DNA from: DASQFD01 sp035633255
GTDB taxonomy: Bacteria; Actinomycetota; Actinomycetes; Actinomycetales; Dermatophilaceae
DNA: 6,856 nucleotides
NCBI GenBank assembly: GCA_035633255.1
Contig: DASQFD010000071.1
Coordinates: forward strand, 1 to 6,856
Reading direction: 5' to 3'
The translations under genes were made by a program, and so were the position numbers. Positions 1 to 5,462 of this stretch are shown one piece after another (within the stretch, counting starts at the first letter, position 1; every line of letters begins with the position of its first letter). Below the pieces are notes generated by a model. It ran no database searches. It worked only from the letters and a program-made list of their open reading frames with translations, and had not been told where the DNA came from.

Positions 1-67
1 CGCCGGCCGGGTCCTCGGGCACGGGCACGGGCACTGGGGCGGGCACGGGGGCGCGGCGGGGCGGCAT
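1..67 (-). CDS. Partial N-terminus of a divergent gene, possibly a TetR-type regulator
   Basis: An ATG at 67-65 (minus strand) opens a frame that stays open to the left edge, giving 22 residues that begin MPPRRAPVPAP and continue as a Val-Pro run before EDPAG. The Val-Pro run is encoded by a hexamer repeat (GGGCAC on the plus strand, 17-34 and 41-46). A TANNNT box (TAGCCT, 79-74) lies 6 nt before the ATG, which fits a leaderless transcript. No domain is visible. The suggestion of a TetR-family regulator is inference only: it rests on the divergent position next to a tetronasin-type ABC exporter, where such regulators are common, and on the basic/Pro-rich tail that often precedes their helix-turn-helix. 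It could be any other gene, or a chance open frame given the GC content. Confidence 0.45.
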   Translation of the reverse strand, partial: MPPRRAPVPAPVPVPVPEDPAG

Positions 68-73
68 ACGGAA

Positions 74-79
74 AGGCTA
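74..79 (-). promoter_or_regulatory. Possible -10 box of the divergent left-edge gene
   Basis: TAGCCT on the minus strand matches the actinobacterial TANNNT -10 pattern and ends 6 nt before the ATG at 67. No good -35 hexamer is seen 16-18 nt upstream. The spacing would put the transcript start at or very near the start codon. Confidence 0.4.
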
Positions 80-84
80 CAACA

Positions 85-113
85 TTCACACACTTCCGAA
101 GGCGCGGTAGGCT
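85..113 (+). promoter_or_regulatory. SigA-type promoter of the ABC exporter operon, leaderless
   Basis: TTCACA at 85-90 differs from the TTGACA -35 consensus at one base. After a 17-nt spacer, TAGGCT at 108-113 fits the TANNNT -10 pattern. The -10 ends 7 nt before the ATG at 121, so transcription would begin at the start codon. No Shine-Dalgarno sequence is seen in the short stretch before the ATG. The spacer contains the small palindrome CTTCCGAAG (93-101), where a repressor could sit; no operator is proven. This is the best-matching promoter in the window. Confidence 0.7.
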
Positions 114-120
114 CCCTGCC

Positions 121-1032
121 ATGGCGCACGTCATCTCCACCGCCGGCCTCCGCAAGTCGTTCGGGTCCACGGTGGCGCTCGACGGGTTGGACCTGACCGT
201 GGAGGAGGGGGAGGTCCACGGCTTCCTCGGGCCGAACGGCGCGGGCAAGTCGACGACGATCCGGCTGCTGCTCGGGCTGCTCCGGGCGGACGGGGGGACG
301 GCCACCCTGCTCGGCCGCGACCCGTGGCACGACGCGACCGAGCTGCACCGGCAGATCGCCTACGTGCCGGGGGACGTCGTCCTCTGGCCCAACCTCACCG
401 GCGGTGAGGTCATCGACCTGCTCTCCCGACTGCGGGGCGGGGTGGACCAGCGCCGCCGCGCCGAGCTGCTCGAGCGCTTCGAGCTCGACCCGACGAAGAA
501 GGGCCGCTCGTACTCGCGCGGGAACCGCCAGAAGGTCGCCCTCGTCGCGGCGCTCGCCTCCGACGCCCCGCTGCTCATCCTCGACGAGCCGACCGCCGGC
601 CTCGACCCCCTCATGGAGCAGGTGTTCCAGGACGAGCTCGTCCGGTCCCGCGAGGCGGGTCGGAGCACCCTGCTCTCCAGCCACATCCTCAGCGAGGTCG
701 AGAAGGCCTGCGACCGGGTGACGATCATCCGGGCCGGCCGGGTCGTGGACACCGGGAGCCTGCAGGAGCTGCGGCACCTGACCCGCACGAGCGTGCGCGC
801 CACGCTGGCCGCACCACCGCGGGTCGAGGACCTGGCCACGTGGCCGGGGGTGCACGACGCCGTCGTCGACGGCTCGCAGGTGCGGTGCTCGGTCGACCAG
901 CCCGCCATCGGCGAGGTGGTCGGCCGGCTGGACGCGCGTGGGCTCACGGCCCTGGTCTGCCAGCCGCCGACCCTGGAGGAGCTCTTCCTCGCGCGCTACC
1001 GCGAGCCGGAGCGGGACGGCATACCGGCATGA
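121..1032 (+). CDS. ABC exporter ATP-binding protein (tetronasin/drug-resistance type)
   Basis: This 303-residue cytoplasmic ATPase should power the permease encoded just downstream. Walker A is GPNGAGKST (37-45), the signature region is YSRGNRQK (131-138, a degenerate form of LSGGQ), Walker B with catalytic Glu is LLILDEP (151-157, E156), the D-loop is AGLDP (159-163), and the switch His is H188 in SSHILSE. The usual Q-loop glutamine after the YVP stretch is replaced by Gly-Asp (84-85); I recall this in exporters of this subfamily. Residues from about 220 form a C-terminal accessory region ending in the LEELFLARY-type tail typical of antibiotic and multidrug exporters. The start at 121 is favoured by the leaderless promoter and by the usual length before Walker A. 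The stop overlaps the permease start by 4 nt (ATGA), so the two are translationally coupled. The substrate cannot be read from sequence; drug, polyketide or lipid export is inference from the family. Confidence 0.95.
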   Translation: MAHVISTAGLRKSFGSTVALDGLDLTVEEGEVHGFLGPNGAGKSTTIRLLLGLLRADGGTATLLGRDPWHDATELHRQIAYVPGDVVLWPNLTGGEVIDLLSRLRGGVDQRRRAELLERFELDPTKKGRSYSRGNRQKVALVAALASDAPLLILDEPTAGLDPLMEQVFQDELVRSREAGRSTLLSSHILSEVEKACDRVTIIRAGRVVDTGSLQELRHLTRTSVRATLAAPPRVEDLATWPGVHDAVVDGSQVRCSVDQPAIGEVVGRLDARGLTALVCQPPTLEELFLARYREPERDGIPA

Positions 1033-2660
1033 GCACCCTGGCCCTCCCCCGCCGGCACGCCGGGACGCAGCGCACGGCCTTCACCGGCACCCGGCAGCTG
1101 TTCCTGCTCGCGGCGCGCCGCGACCGCGTCCTGATCCCGGTCAGCGCCGCCCTGCTCACGGTGCTCTCGGTCGGCTCCGCGCAGGCGACCCTCGCGCTCT
1201 ACCCGACCGACGCGGACGCCTCGACCGGCCTCGCGTCGGTGCTGGGCAACCCGGCCGCCAAGGCGCTCTACGGCCCGCTGGCGTCACCGACCGCCGACGC
1301 GCTGGCCGTCTTCAAGAGCAACACCCTCGGTGCCGTGGGAGTGGCACTGCTGGCGTATGCCGTGGTGCGCCGACACACCCGCCTCGAGGAGGAGGAGGGC
1401 CGGCTCGAGCTGCTGGGGGCCGGCGTCGTCGGGCGACGGGCCCCGCTCGCGGCGGCCGTGCTCCTGTCGGTCGTGTCGGTCGTGGGCATCTCGCTGCTGA
1501 CGGTGCTCGGGCTGTCGGCGCTCGGGATGGACCCGGTGGGCTCGCTCGCGGTGGGAGCCGGTTGGGCGATCGCCGGGCTGGGCATGACCGGCGTCACCGC
1601 GGTGGCGGCGCAGCTGACGTCGACGGCGCGGGGGTGCACCGCCTTCGCGCTGGGTGCGCTGCTCGTCGACTACGTCGTGCGGGCGGTCGGCGACACGGTG
1701 GACGCCGCGAGCGCACTGGGGTGGGCCACCCCGCTCGGCTGGGCCCTGAAGGTGGAGGCGTACGGCGCCAACCGGTTCTGGCTGCTCCTCCCGGCGGTCG
1801 CGCTGATGTCCGCCTGCCTGGTGCTCGCCGACCGGCTGCAGGGGCGGCGCGACCTCGGCGCGGGCGTCCTGCCGCCGCGTCCCGGACCGGTGCGCGCCGG
1901 CCGCGGGCTGGGCTCCGCCGGCTCGCTGGTCCGGCGCCTGGGACGACCGACGGTGCTGGGCTGGACCGTCGCGCTGCTCGTGCTCTCCCTGGTCCTCGGT
2001 TCGCTGGTCGGTGCGGCGTCGGACCTCCTCGACGACCCCCAGATCCAGGAGTTCCTCGCCGCCCTCGGCGGCACGGGGAAGACGCTCACCGATGCGTACT
2101 GGATGACCGAGCTGCGCTTCCTGGCGGCCGGTGTGGCGGCGGCGGGGATCTCGGTGGCCGAGCGCCTCGCGGCGGAGGAGCGCACCGGCCGCGGCGAGAT
2201 GCTGCTGACGACCCCGACCAGCCGGAGCCGGTGGTTCGGCGCCAACGCGGCGCTCGCCGTGCTGCTGCCGGCCTGGCTGCTCCTGATCGCGGGCGTGGTC
2301 GGCGGGACGCTCGGCAGCCGCACCGCCCCCGGGTCGGCCGGGGCCCTGGAGGTCACCGCCGCCGCCCTGTCCACACTGCCCGCCGTGGCGGTGTGCGTCG
2401 GTGCCGCCCTGGCCCTGGTCGGGCTCAGCCTGCGCTGGGCACCGATGGCCTGGGCCGTGCTCGGTGTGGCGTTCCTGCTCGCCGAGGTCGGGCCGCTGCT
2501 GCGGCTCCCCGACTGGCTGGTGGCCCTGTCACCGTTCGACCACCTCCAGCGGCTGCCGGGAGGCACCTTCGAGCCGGGGAAGGCGCTGGTCCTCACCGCA
2601 GTCGCCGCCGCCCTCACGCTGCTGGGCTGGGCGGCCTACCGCCGCCGTGACCTTCTCTGA
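1029..2660 (+). CDS. ABC exporter permease, double-length, 12 predicted membrane helices
   Basis: This 543-residue integral membrane protein is the partner of the ATPase upstream. Hydrophobic segments lie at about 34-55, 97-113, 138-163, 172-195, 203-220, 250-267, then 310-330, 362-378, 404-428, 440-467, 472-488 and 517-536. The two halves look like repeats of each other: an EE..GR.E(L/M)L motif follows the second helix of each half (120-129 and 383-392), and each half ends in an RRDL motif (273-276 and 539-542) after a P-rich loop and a final helix. This matches the tetronasin-type exporter permeases, in which one chain supplies both membrane half-sites. The ATG at 1029 overlaps the ATPase stop (ATGA). 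No strong SD is seen at proper spacing, so coupling probably drives initiation. An in-frame extension upstream would run inside the ATPase gene and is unlikely to be real. Function is confident; substrate is unknown. Confidence 0.93.
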   Translation: MSTLALPRRHAGTQRTAFTGTRQLFLLAARRDRVLIPVSAALLTVLSVGSAQATLALYPTDADASTGLASVLGNPAAKALYGPLASPTADALAVFKSNTLGAVGVALLAYAVVRRHTRLEEEEGRLELLGAGVVGRRAPLAAAVLLSVVSVVGISLLTVLGLSALGMDPVGSLAVGAGWAIAGLGMTGVTAVAAQLTSTARGCTAFALGALLVDYVVRAVGDTVDAASALGWATPLGWALKVEAYGANRFWLLLPAVALMSACLVLADRLQGRRDLGAGVLPPRPGPVRAGRGLGSAGSLVRRLGRPTVLGWTVALLVLSLVLGSLVGAASDLLDDPQIQEFLAALGGTGKTLTDAYWMTELRFLAAGVAAAGISVAERLAAEERTGRGEMLLTTPTSRSRWFGANAALAVLLPAWLLLIAGVVGGTLGSRTAPGSAGALEVTAAALSTLPAVAVCVGAALALVGLSLRWAPMAWAVLGVAFLLAEVGPLLRLPDWLVALSPFDHLQRLPGGTFEPGKALVLTAVAAALTLLGWAAYRRRDLL

Positions 2661-2690
2661 GCGTGGGGAGAGCGGCGTCGCAGCCGGCGG

Positions 2691-2814
2691 CCGCTGCCGG
2701 ACGCCGCTGCCCGGACGCCGCTGCCCGGACGCCGCTGCCCGGACGCCGCTGCCGGACGCCGCTGCCCGGGCGCCGCTGCCGGACGCCGCTGCCCGGGCGC
2801 GCCGCTGCCGGGCG
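2691..2814. repeat. Tandem array of nine 13-16 bp GC-rich units
   Basis: Units start at 2691, 2704, 2718, 2732, 2746, 2759, 2773, 2786 and 2802. The core is CCGCTGCC(C)GGACG: some units are 13 bp with one C fewer, the others 14 bp, the eighth is extended to 16 bp by an extra CG, and late units carry GGGCG instead of GGACG. The array starts 30 bp after the permease stop and ends 4 bp before the manC stop, so it fills the convergent gap. Each unit holds a self-complementary CCGG, so the transcript on either strand can fold on itself. Mixed unit lengths break the reading frame, which argues against coding. It looks like a VNTR or minisatellite and may act as a two-way transcription barrier (inference). 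No T-rich tract of a classical terminator is seen. Confidence 0.92.
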
Positions 2815-2818
2815 CCGG

Positions 2819-3898
2819 TCAGAGCAGGTCGGCCCGACCCGTGTCGCGCAGCAGGTCGGTCAGGCCCTTGACCTCCTGGGCCCGGGCGCGCGTCGTCACC
2901 AGCACGGCGTCCGGGGTGTCGACCACGACGACGTCGTCGAGCCCGAGGACGGCCACCAGGCGCCCCCCGGCGGGGACGACGAGGCCGCCGGCGTCGACCG
3001 CCCGGACGAGCGCGTCGTCGCCGAGGACCTTCGGGCCGTCGTCGACCGCCGGCAGGAGCGTGCCGAGGCCGGCGAAGTCGCCCACGTCGTCCCACCCGAA
3101 GTCCCCCGGCACGGTGGCCACCCGTCCGGCGTCGGCGGCCGGCTCGGCGACGGCGTGGTCGATGGAGATCCGGGTCAGGCCCGGCCACACCTCCGCCAGC
3201 CGGTCCGGCCGGGCGGCGACCTCCCGGACCCCGCGGGCCAGGTCCGGGTGGTGCTCGGCCAGCAGGTCCAGCAGGACCGCGGCCCGCGCCACGAACATGC
3301 CGGCGTTCCACCGGAAGTCGCCGCCGGCGAGGTAGCCCGCCGCCGTGGCGGCGTCGGGCTTCTCGACGAAGCGCACGACGTGGCGGGCGGTGGCGGCGCC
3401 GGGGACGGGCGCACCGGAGCGGACGTACCCGAAGCCGGTGGCCGGATGGGTCGGGGCGATGCCGACGGTGACGAGGAAGCCCTGACGCGCCACCTCGACC
3501 GCCTCGGCGACGCAGGCCCGGAAGGCGTCGGCGTCGGGGATGACGTGGTCGGCGGCGAAGGACCCCACCACCGCGTCGGGATCCTCTCGCTCCACCACGG
3601 CGGCGGCGAGCCCGATCGCGGCCATCGAGTCCCGGGGCGACGGCTCCGCGAGCACCCGGCCCGGCGGCAGCTCCGGGAGCTGCTCGCGCACGGCCTGCGC
3701 GTGCACCGCTCCGGTGACGACGACGACGCGGTCACCGACGAGGGGCCGCACCCGGTCGACCGTGGCCTGCAGGAGCGAGCGACCCTGCCCGGTGAGGTCA
3801 TGGAGGAACTTGGGGGAGGCGGCCCGGCTGAGCGGCCACAACCGCGTCCCCGCGCCGCCCGCCGGGACGACGGCCCAGAATCCCTCGGTCGCAGGCAT
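2819..3898 (-). CDS. manC: Mannose-1-phosphate guanylyltransferase (GDP-mannose pyrophosphorylase)
   Basis: The 359-residue cytoplasmic enzyme makes GDP-mannose from mannose-1-phosphate and GTP, the donor for mannosylated lipids and glycans of the envelope. The nucleotidyltransferase signature GGAGTRLWPLSR with PK (14-30) is intact. Other landmarks are ADH (116-118, metal/nucleotide site region), GFGYVR (155-160), FVEKP (177-181), WNAGMF (197-202, sugar-binding loop) and GDFGWDDVGDF (265-275). The cupin-type phosphomannose isomerase domain of the bifunctional ~470-residue forms is absent, so this is the short monofunctional type. The ATG at 3898 is chosen because the protein then starts a few residues before the signature, as in homologues, and because a -10 box lies 7 nt upstream; an upstream in-frame GTG at 3991 would add a Pro/Trp-rich tail in repeat DNA. 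It is convergent with the permease and divergent from the carboxypeptidase gene. Confidence 0.95.
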   Translation of the reverse strand: MPATEGFWAVVPAGGAGTRLWPLSRAASPKFLHDLTGQGRSLLQATVDRVRPLVGDRVVVVTGAVHAQAVREQLPELPPGRVLAEPSPRDSMAAIGLAAAVVEREDPDAVVGSFAADHVIPDADAFRACVAEAVEVARQGFLVTVGIAPTHPATGFGYVRSGAPVPGAATARHVVRFVEKPDAATAAGYLAGGDFRWNAGMFVARAAVLLDLLAEHHPDLARGVREVAARPDRLAEVWPGLTRISIDHAVAEPAADAGRVATVPGDFGWDDVGDFAGLGTLLPAVDDGPKVLGDDALVRAVDAGGLVVPAGGRLVAVLGLDDVVVVDTPDAVLVTTRARAQEVKGLTDLLRDTGRADLL

Positions 3899-3905
3899 GG
3901 CCTGC

Positions 3906-3911
3906 AGGGTA
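3906..3911 (-). promoter_or_regulatory. -10 box of manC, leaderless arrangement
   Basis: TACCCT on the minus strand fits TANNNT and is followed by GCAGGCC and then the ATG at 3898, the same 7-nt spacing as for the ABC ATPase gene. The hexamer 17 nt upstream (GTATGG, 3934-3929) is a poor -35. A leaderless mRNA is inferred; the AGG between box and ATG is too close to serve as an ordinary SD. Confidence 0.55.
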
Positions 3912-3916
3912 GGGCA

Positions 3917-4029
3917 CCACGGCCACGGCCATACCGGAACCGGCGGCCGCGGTGGGAGGCAAGAGCGGCGGACCCCACGGCCACGGCCCACACGGAACCG
4001 GCTGCCGCGGTGGGGCGCAGGAGCGACGG
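3917..4029. repeat. Diverged 58-bp tandem duplication in the manC/carboxypeptidase gap
   Basis: Copy A (3917-3971) and copy B (3975-4029) align at an offset of 58 bp with 46 of 55 bases identical and no gaps. Each begins CCACGGCCACGGCC and later shares CGGAACCGGC and GCCGCGGTGGG. The four-base block 3931-3934 (ATAC) against 3989-3992 (CACA) is the main difference. Copy A abuts the manC promoter, and copy B lies just upstream of the possible promoter of the carboxypeptidase gene. The duplication is non-coding, and its substitutions show no codon pattern. It could be a duplicated protein-binding region or simply a slippage product. Confidence 0.85.
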
Positions 4030-4042
4030 GCCACCGGTGTCG

Positions 4043-4048
4043 TAGCGT
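4043..4048 (+). promoter_or_regulatory. Possible -10 box of the carboxypeptidase gene
   Basis: TAGCGT fits TANNNT and is the only such hexamer on the plus strand that I noticed between 3975 and the start at 4122. No recognisable -35 is present 16-18 nt upstream (GGAGCG). If used, it would give a leader of roughly 65-70 nt containing the two hairpins described below. This is a weak call. Confidence 0.3.
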
Positions 4049-4052
4049 GGCC

Positions 4053-4097
4053 CCGGGCCGCTCGGTGCGGGCCCGGCTCGCCGGCGGACGGCGAGCT
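4053..4097 (+). other. Two adjacent hairpins in the presumed 5' leader of the carboxypeptidase mRNA
   Basis: The first inverted repeat pairs CCGGGCC (4053-4059) with GGCCCGG (4070-4076). The second pairs GCTCGCCG (4076-4083) with CGGCGAGC (4089-4096), a perfect 8-bp stem with a 5-nt loop plus a possible G-U pair at 4075/4097. The two share position 4076, so they would stack or compete at that base. No U-run follows, so they do not look like intrinsic terminators. The second ends about 25 nt before the GTG start. In DNA this GC-rich a stem of this size can arise by chance. Confidence 0.4.
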
Positions 4098-4121
4098 CAA
4101 CCAGTCGACCCGGGAGCGGTG

Positions 4122-5375
4122 GTGCGGCGGACGGCACGGATGCTGGCCGTGGCGGCGGCCGTCGCCGCCCTGGCCGGTGCGGGAGGTGCGGGCGCGAGCG
4201 CCGCCCCCGGGGGGCGCTCGCCCGCGCCCTCCCCCAGCCCCTCGCCGACCCTGCCGGTGCCGGCGAGCACCGTGGACCCGGACCGCTCCGTCGGCGGCCC
4301 CCGTCTCGCGTCGATGGGTGTCGTGCTCGACGCCCCGGCGGGCGTCCCGGCCCCTCCGGCGGTCCGGGACGTCGCCTGGCTGGTCGCCGACGCCGACACC
4401 GGCGAGGTCCTCGCCGCCAAGGCGCCGCACGCCCGGCTCCGCCCGGCGAGCACCCTGAAGGCGCTGACCGCCACGACGCTGATCCCGACAATCGACCCGG
4501 ACGCCGTGCACCGGGCGACCGAGGCGGACGCGGCGGCGGACGGCACCCGGGTCGGCCTGCTGCCGGGACGGACCTACACGGCCCGGCAGCTCTTCTCGGG
4601 CCTGGTCATGGCCTCGGGCAACGACGCGGCGTACGCGCTGGCCGAGATGAATGGTGGCCGCGCCGCCACCGTCGCGGAGCTCAACGCCCGGGCGCGCGAG
4701 CTCGGGGCGCACGACACCGTGGTGCGCGACCCCTCGGGGCTGGACGCGCCGGGCCAGGTCTCCAGCGCCTACGACCTCGCGCTCATCGGCCGGGCGGCGG
4801 TGCGCGACCCGGAGTACGTCCGCTACGCCACCACGCGCGAGGTGCGGTTCCCCGGCCGGGTCGACCCGAAGACCGGGAAGCCCACCACCTACGTCGTCGG
4901 CAACCACAACCGGCTGCTCTACAACTACCCCGGGACCATCGGCGTCAAGAACGGCTACACCGTCGCCGCCCACCGCACCTTCATCGCGGCGGCCCGCCGC
5001 GGCGGGAAGACCTACCTGGTCACCGAGATGTACGGCCTCGACGGCGGGTGGCGCCCCACCGCGTCGCTGCTCGACTGGGCGTTCCGCCACGGCCCGAGGG
5101 TGACGCCGGTGGGGCGCCTCGTCGAGCCCGGGGAGGTGCCCCGCGCCCCGGTCGCCGGGCCGAGTCCGAGCGCCACGGCGAGCCCGGTCCCGTCGCCCAG
5201 CGCGACCGGCACGGGGGACCCCGCCCCCACCCGCGCGACGACCGCGGCGTCGCTCGGGACGACGGAGGCCGGGCCGTGGGTGGGCGCGGCGACCCTGGCC
5301 GCGTCCGTGGCGCTGGTGCTCGGGTATGCCGTCCGCGCGCGCCGGGCCCGGCGCCGCACCTCCGCCGACGGCTGA
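4122..5375 (+). CDS. D-alanyl-D-alanine carboxypeptidase (serine-type, S11 family), membrane-anchored
   Basis: The 417-residue exported penicillin-binding enzyme should remove the terminal D-Ala from peptidoglycan pentapeptides. A signal peptide is visible: VRRTARM, then an Ala/Gly-rich core and an ASA-A type cleavage site near 25-28. A Pro/Ser-rich spacer (32-50) follows. Catalytic motifs are SxxK as STLK (S110, K113), SxN as SGN (165-167), and the third motif as KNG (276-278) where KTG is usual. The catalytic domain ends near 335. A second Pro/Ser/Thr-rich linker (340-380) leads to a membrane helix (about 385-405) and a basic tail (RARRARRR), so the domain is tethered at both maturation and C-terminal levels outside the cell. 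The GTG at 4122 is preferred because GGGAG (4112-4116) lies 5 nt upstream; GTG 4119 is too close to it, and ATG 4140 would lose the Arg pair of the signal peptide. It is divergent from manC. Confidence 0.93.
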   Translation: MRRTARMLAVAAAVAALAGAGGAGASAAPGGRSPAPSPSPSPTLPVPASTVDPDRSVGGPRLASMGVVLDAPAGVPAPPAVRDVAWLVADADTGEVLAAKAPHARLRPASTLKALTATTLIPTIDPDAVHRATEADAAADGTRVGLLPGRTYTARQLFSGLVMASGNDAAYALAEMNGGRAATVAELNARARELGAHDTVVRDPSGLDAPGQVSSAYDLALIGRAAVRDPEYVRYATTREVRFPGRVDPKTGKPTTYVVGNHNRLLYNYPGTIGVKNGYTVAAHRTFIAAARRGGKTYLVTEMYGLDGGWRPTASLLDWAFRHGPRVTPVGRLVEPGEVPRAPVAGPSPSATASPVPSPSATGTGDPAPTRATTAASLGTTEAGPWVGAATLAASVALVLGYAVRARRARRRTSADG

Positions 5376-5449
5376 GCCCTCCGCCGGCTGAGCCCTCCGC
5401 CCGCTGGACCCTCCGCCCGCTGGACCGTTTCAGCGCTGGACCGTCGAGC
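5370..5449. repeat. Five-unit 16-bp tandem repeat overlapping the carboxypeptidase stop codon
   Basis: Units begin at 5370, 5386, 5402, 5418 and 5434. Units 1 and 2 are identical (GGCTGAGCCCTCCGCC), unit 3 is CGCTGGACCCTCCGCC, unit 4 is CGCTGGACCGTTTCAG and unit 5 is CGCTGGACCGTCGAGC, so the array decays rightward. The TGA stop of the carboxypeptidase gene (5373-5375) lies inside unit 1 and recurs in unit 2. The array ends 5 bp before the stop of the convergent 2H phosphoesterase gene. Confidence 0.9.
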
Positions 5450-5462
5450 GCGCCTCAGGCGC
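5450..5462. other. Small inverted repeat around the stop of the 2H phosphoesterase gene
   Basis: GCGCCTCAGGCGC forms a 5-bp GC stem with the TCA (stop codon TGA on the minus strand, 5457-5455) as a 3-nt loop. It is too short, and lacks a T-tract, to be called a terminator with confidence; it could weakly slow convergent transcription. Confidence 0.35.

Noticed and set aside
121..2660. Biosynthetic or resistance island around the ABC exporter
   Set aside because: No biosynthetic, integrase or transposase gene is visible, and base composition and codon use match the housekeeping genes.
2691..2814. CRISPR array
   Set aside because: Units are only 13-16 bp and contiguous with no unique spacers, and no cas gene is nearby.
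2661..2818. Intrinsic terminator between permease and manC
   Set aside because: Inverted repeats are plentiful, but no T-tract follows on either strand; a termination role of the array is possible but unsupported.
2529..3335. Long open frames across the repeat array and antisense to manC
   Set aside because: They are shadow frames of high-GC coding DNA: low-complexity Arg/Pro/Ala translations, no recognisable domain, and manC explains the region on the minus strand.
3936..4001. GGAACC elements as -35 boxes of an ECF sigma promoter
   Set aside because: No matching GTT or TC-type -10 element is seen at about 16-17 nt; the elements are part of the duplicated block.
3540..4121. Extension of the carboxypeptidase frame about 190 codons upstream
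   Set aside because: The extension would overlap manC antisense, lacks domain character and would bury the clear signal peptide; the SD at 4112-4116 supports the start at 4122.
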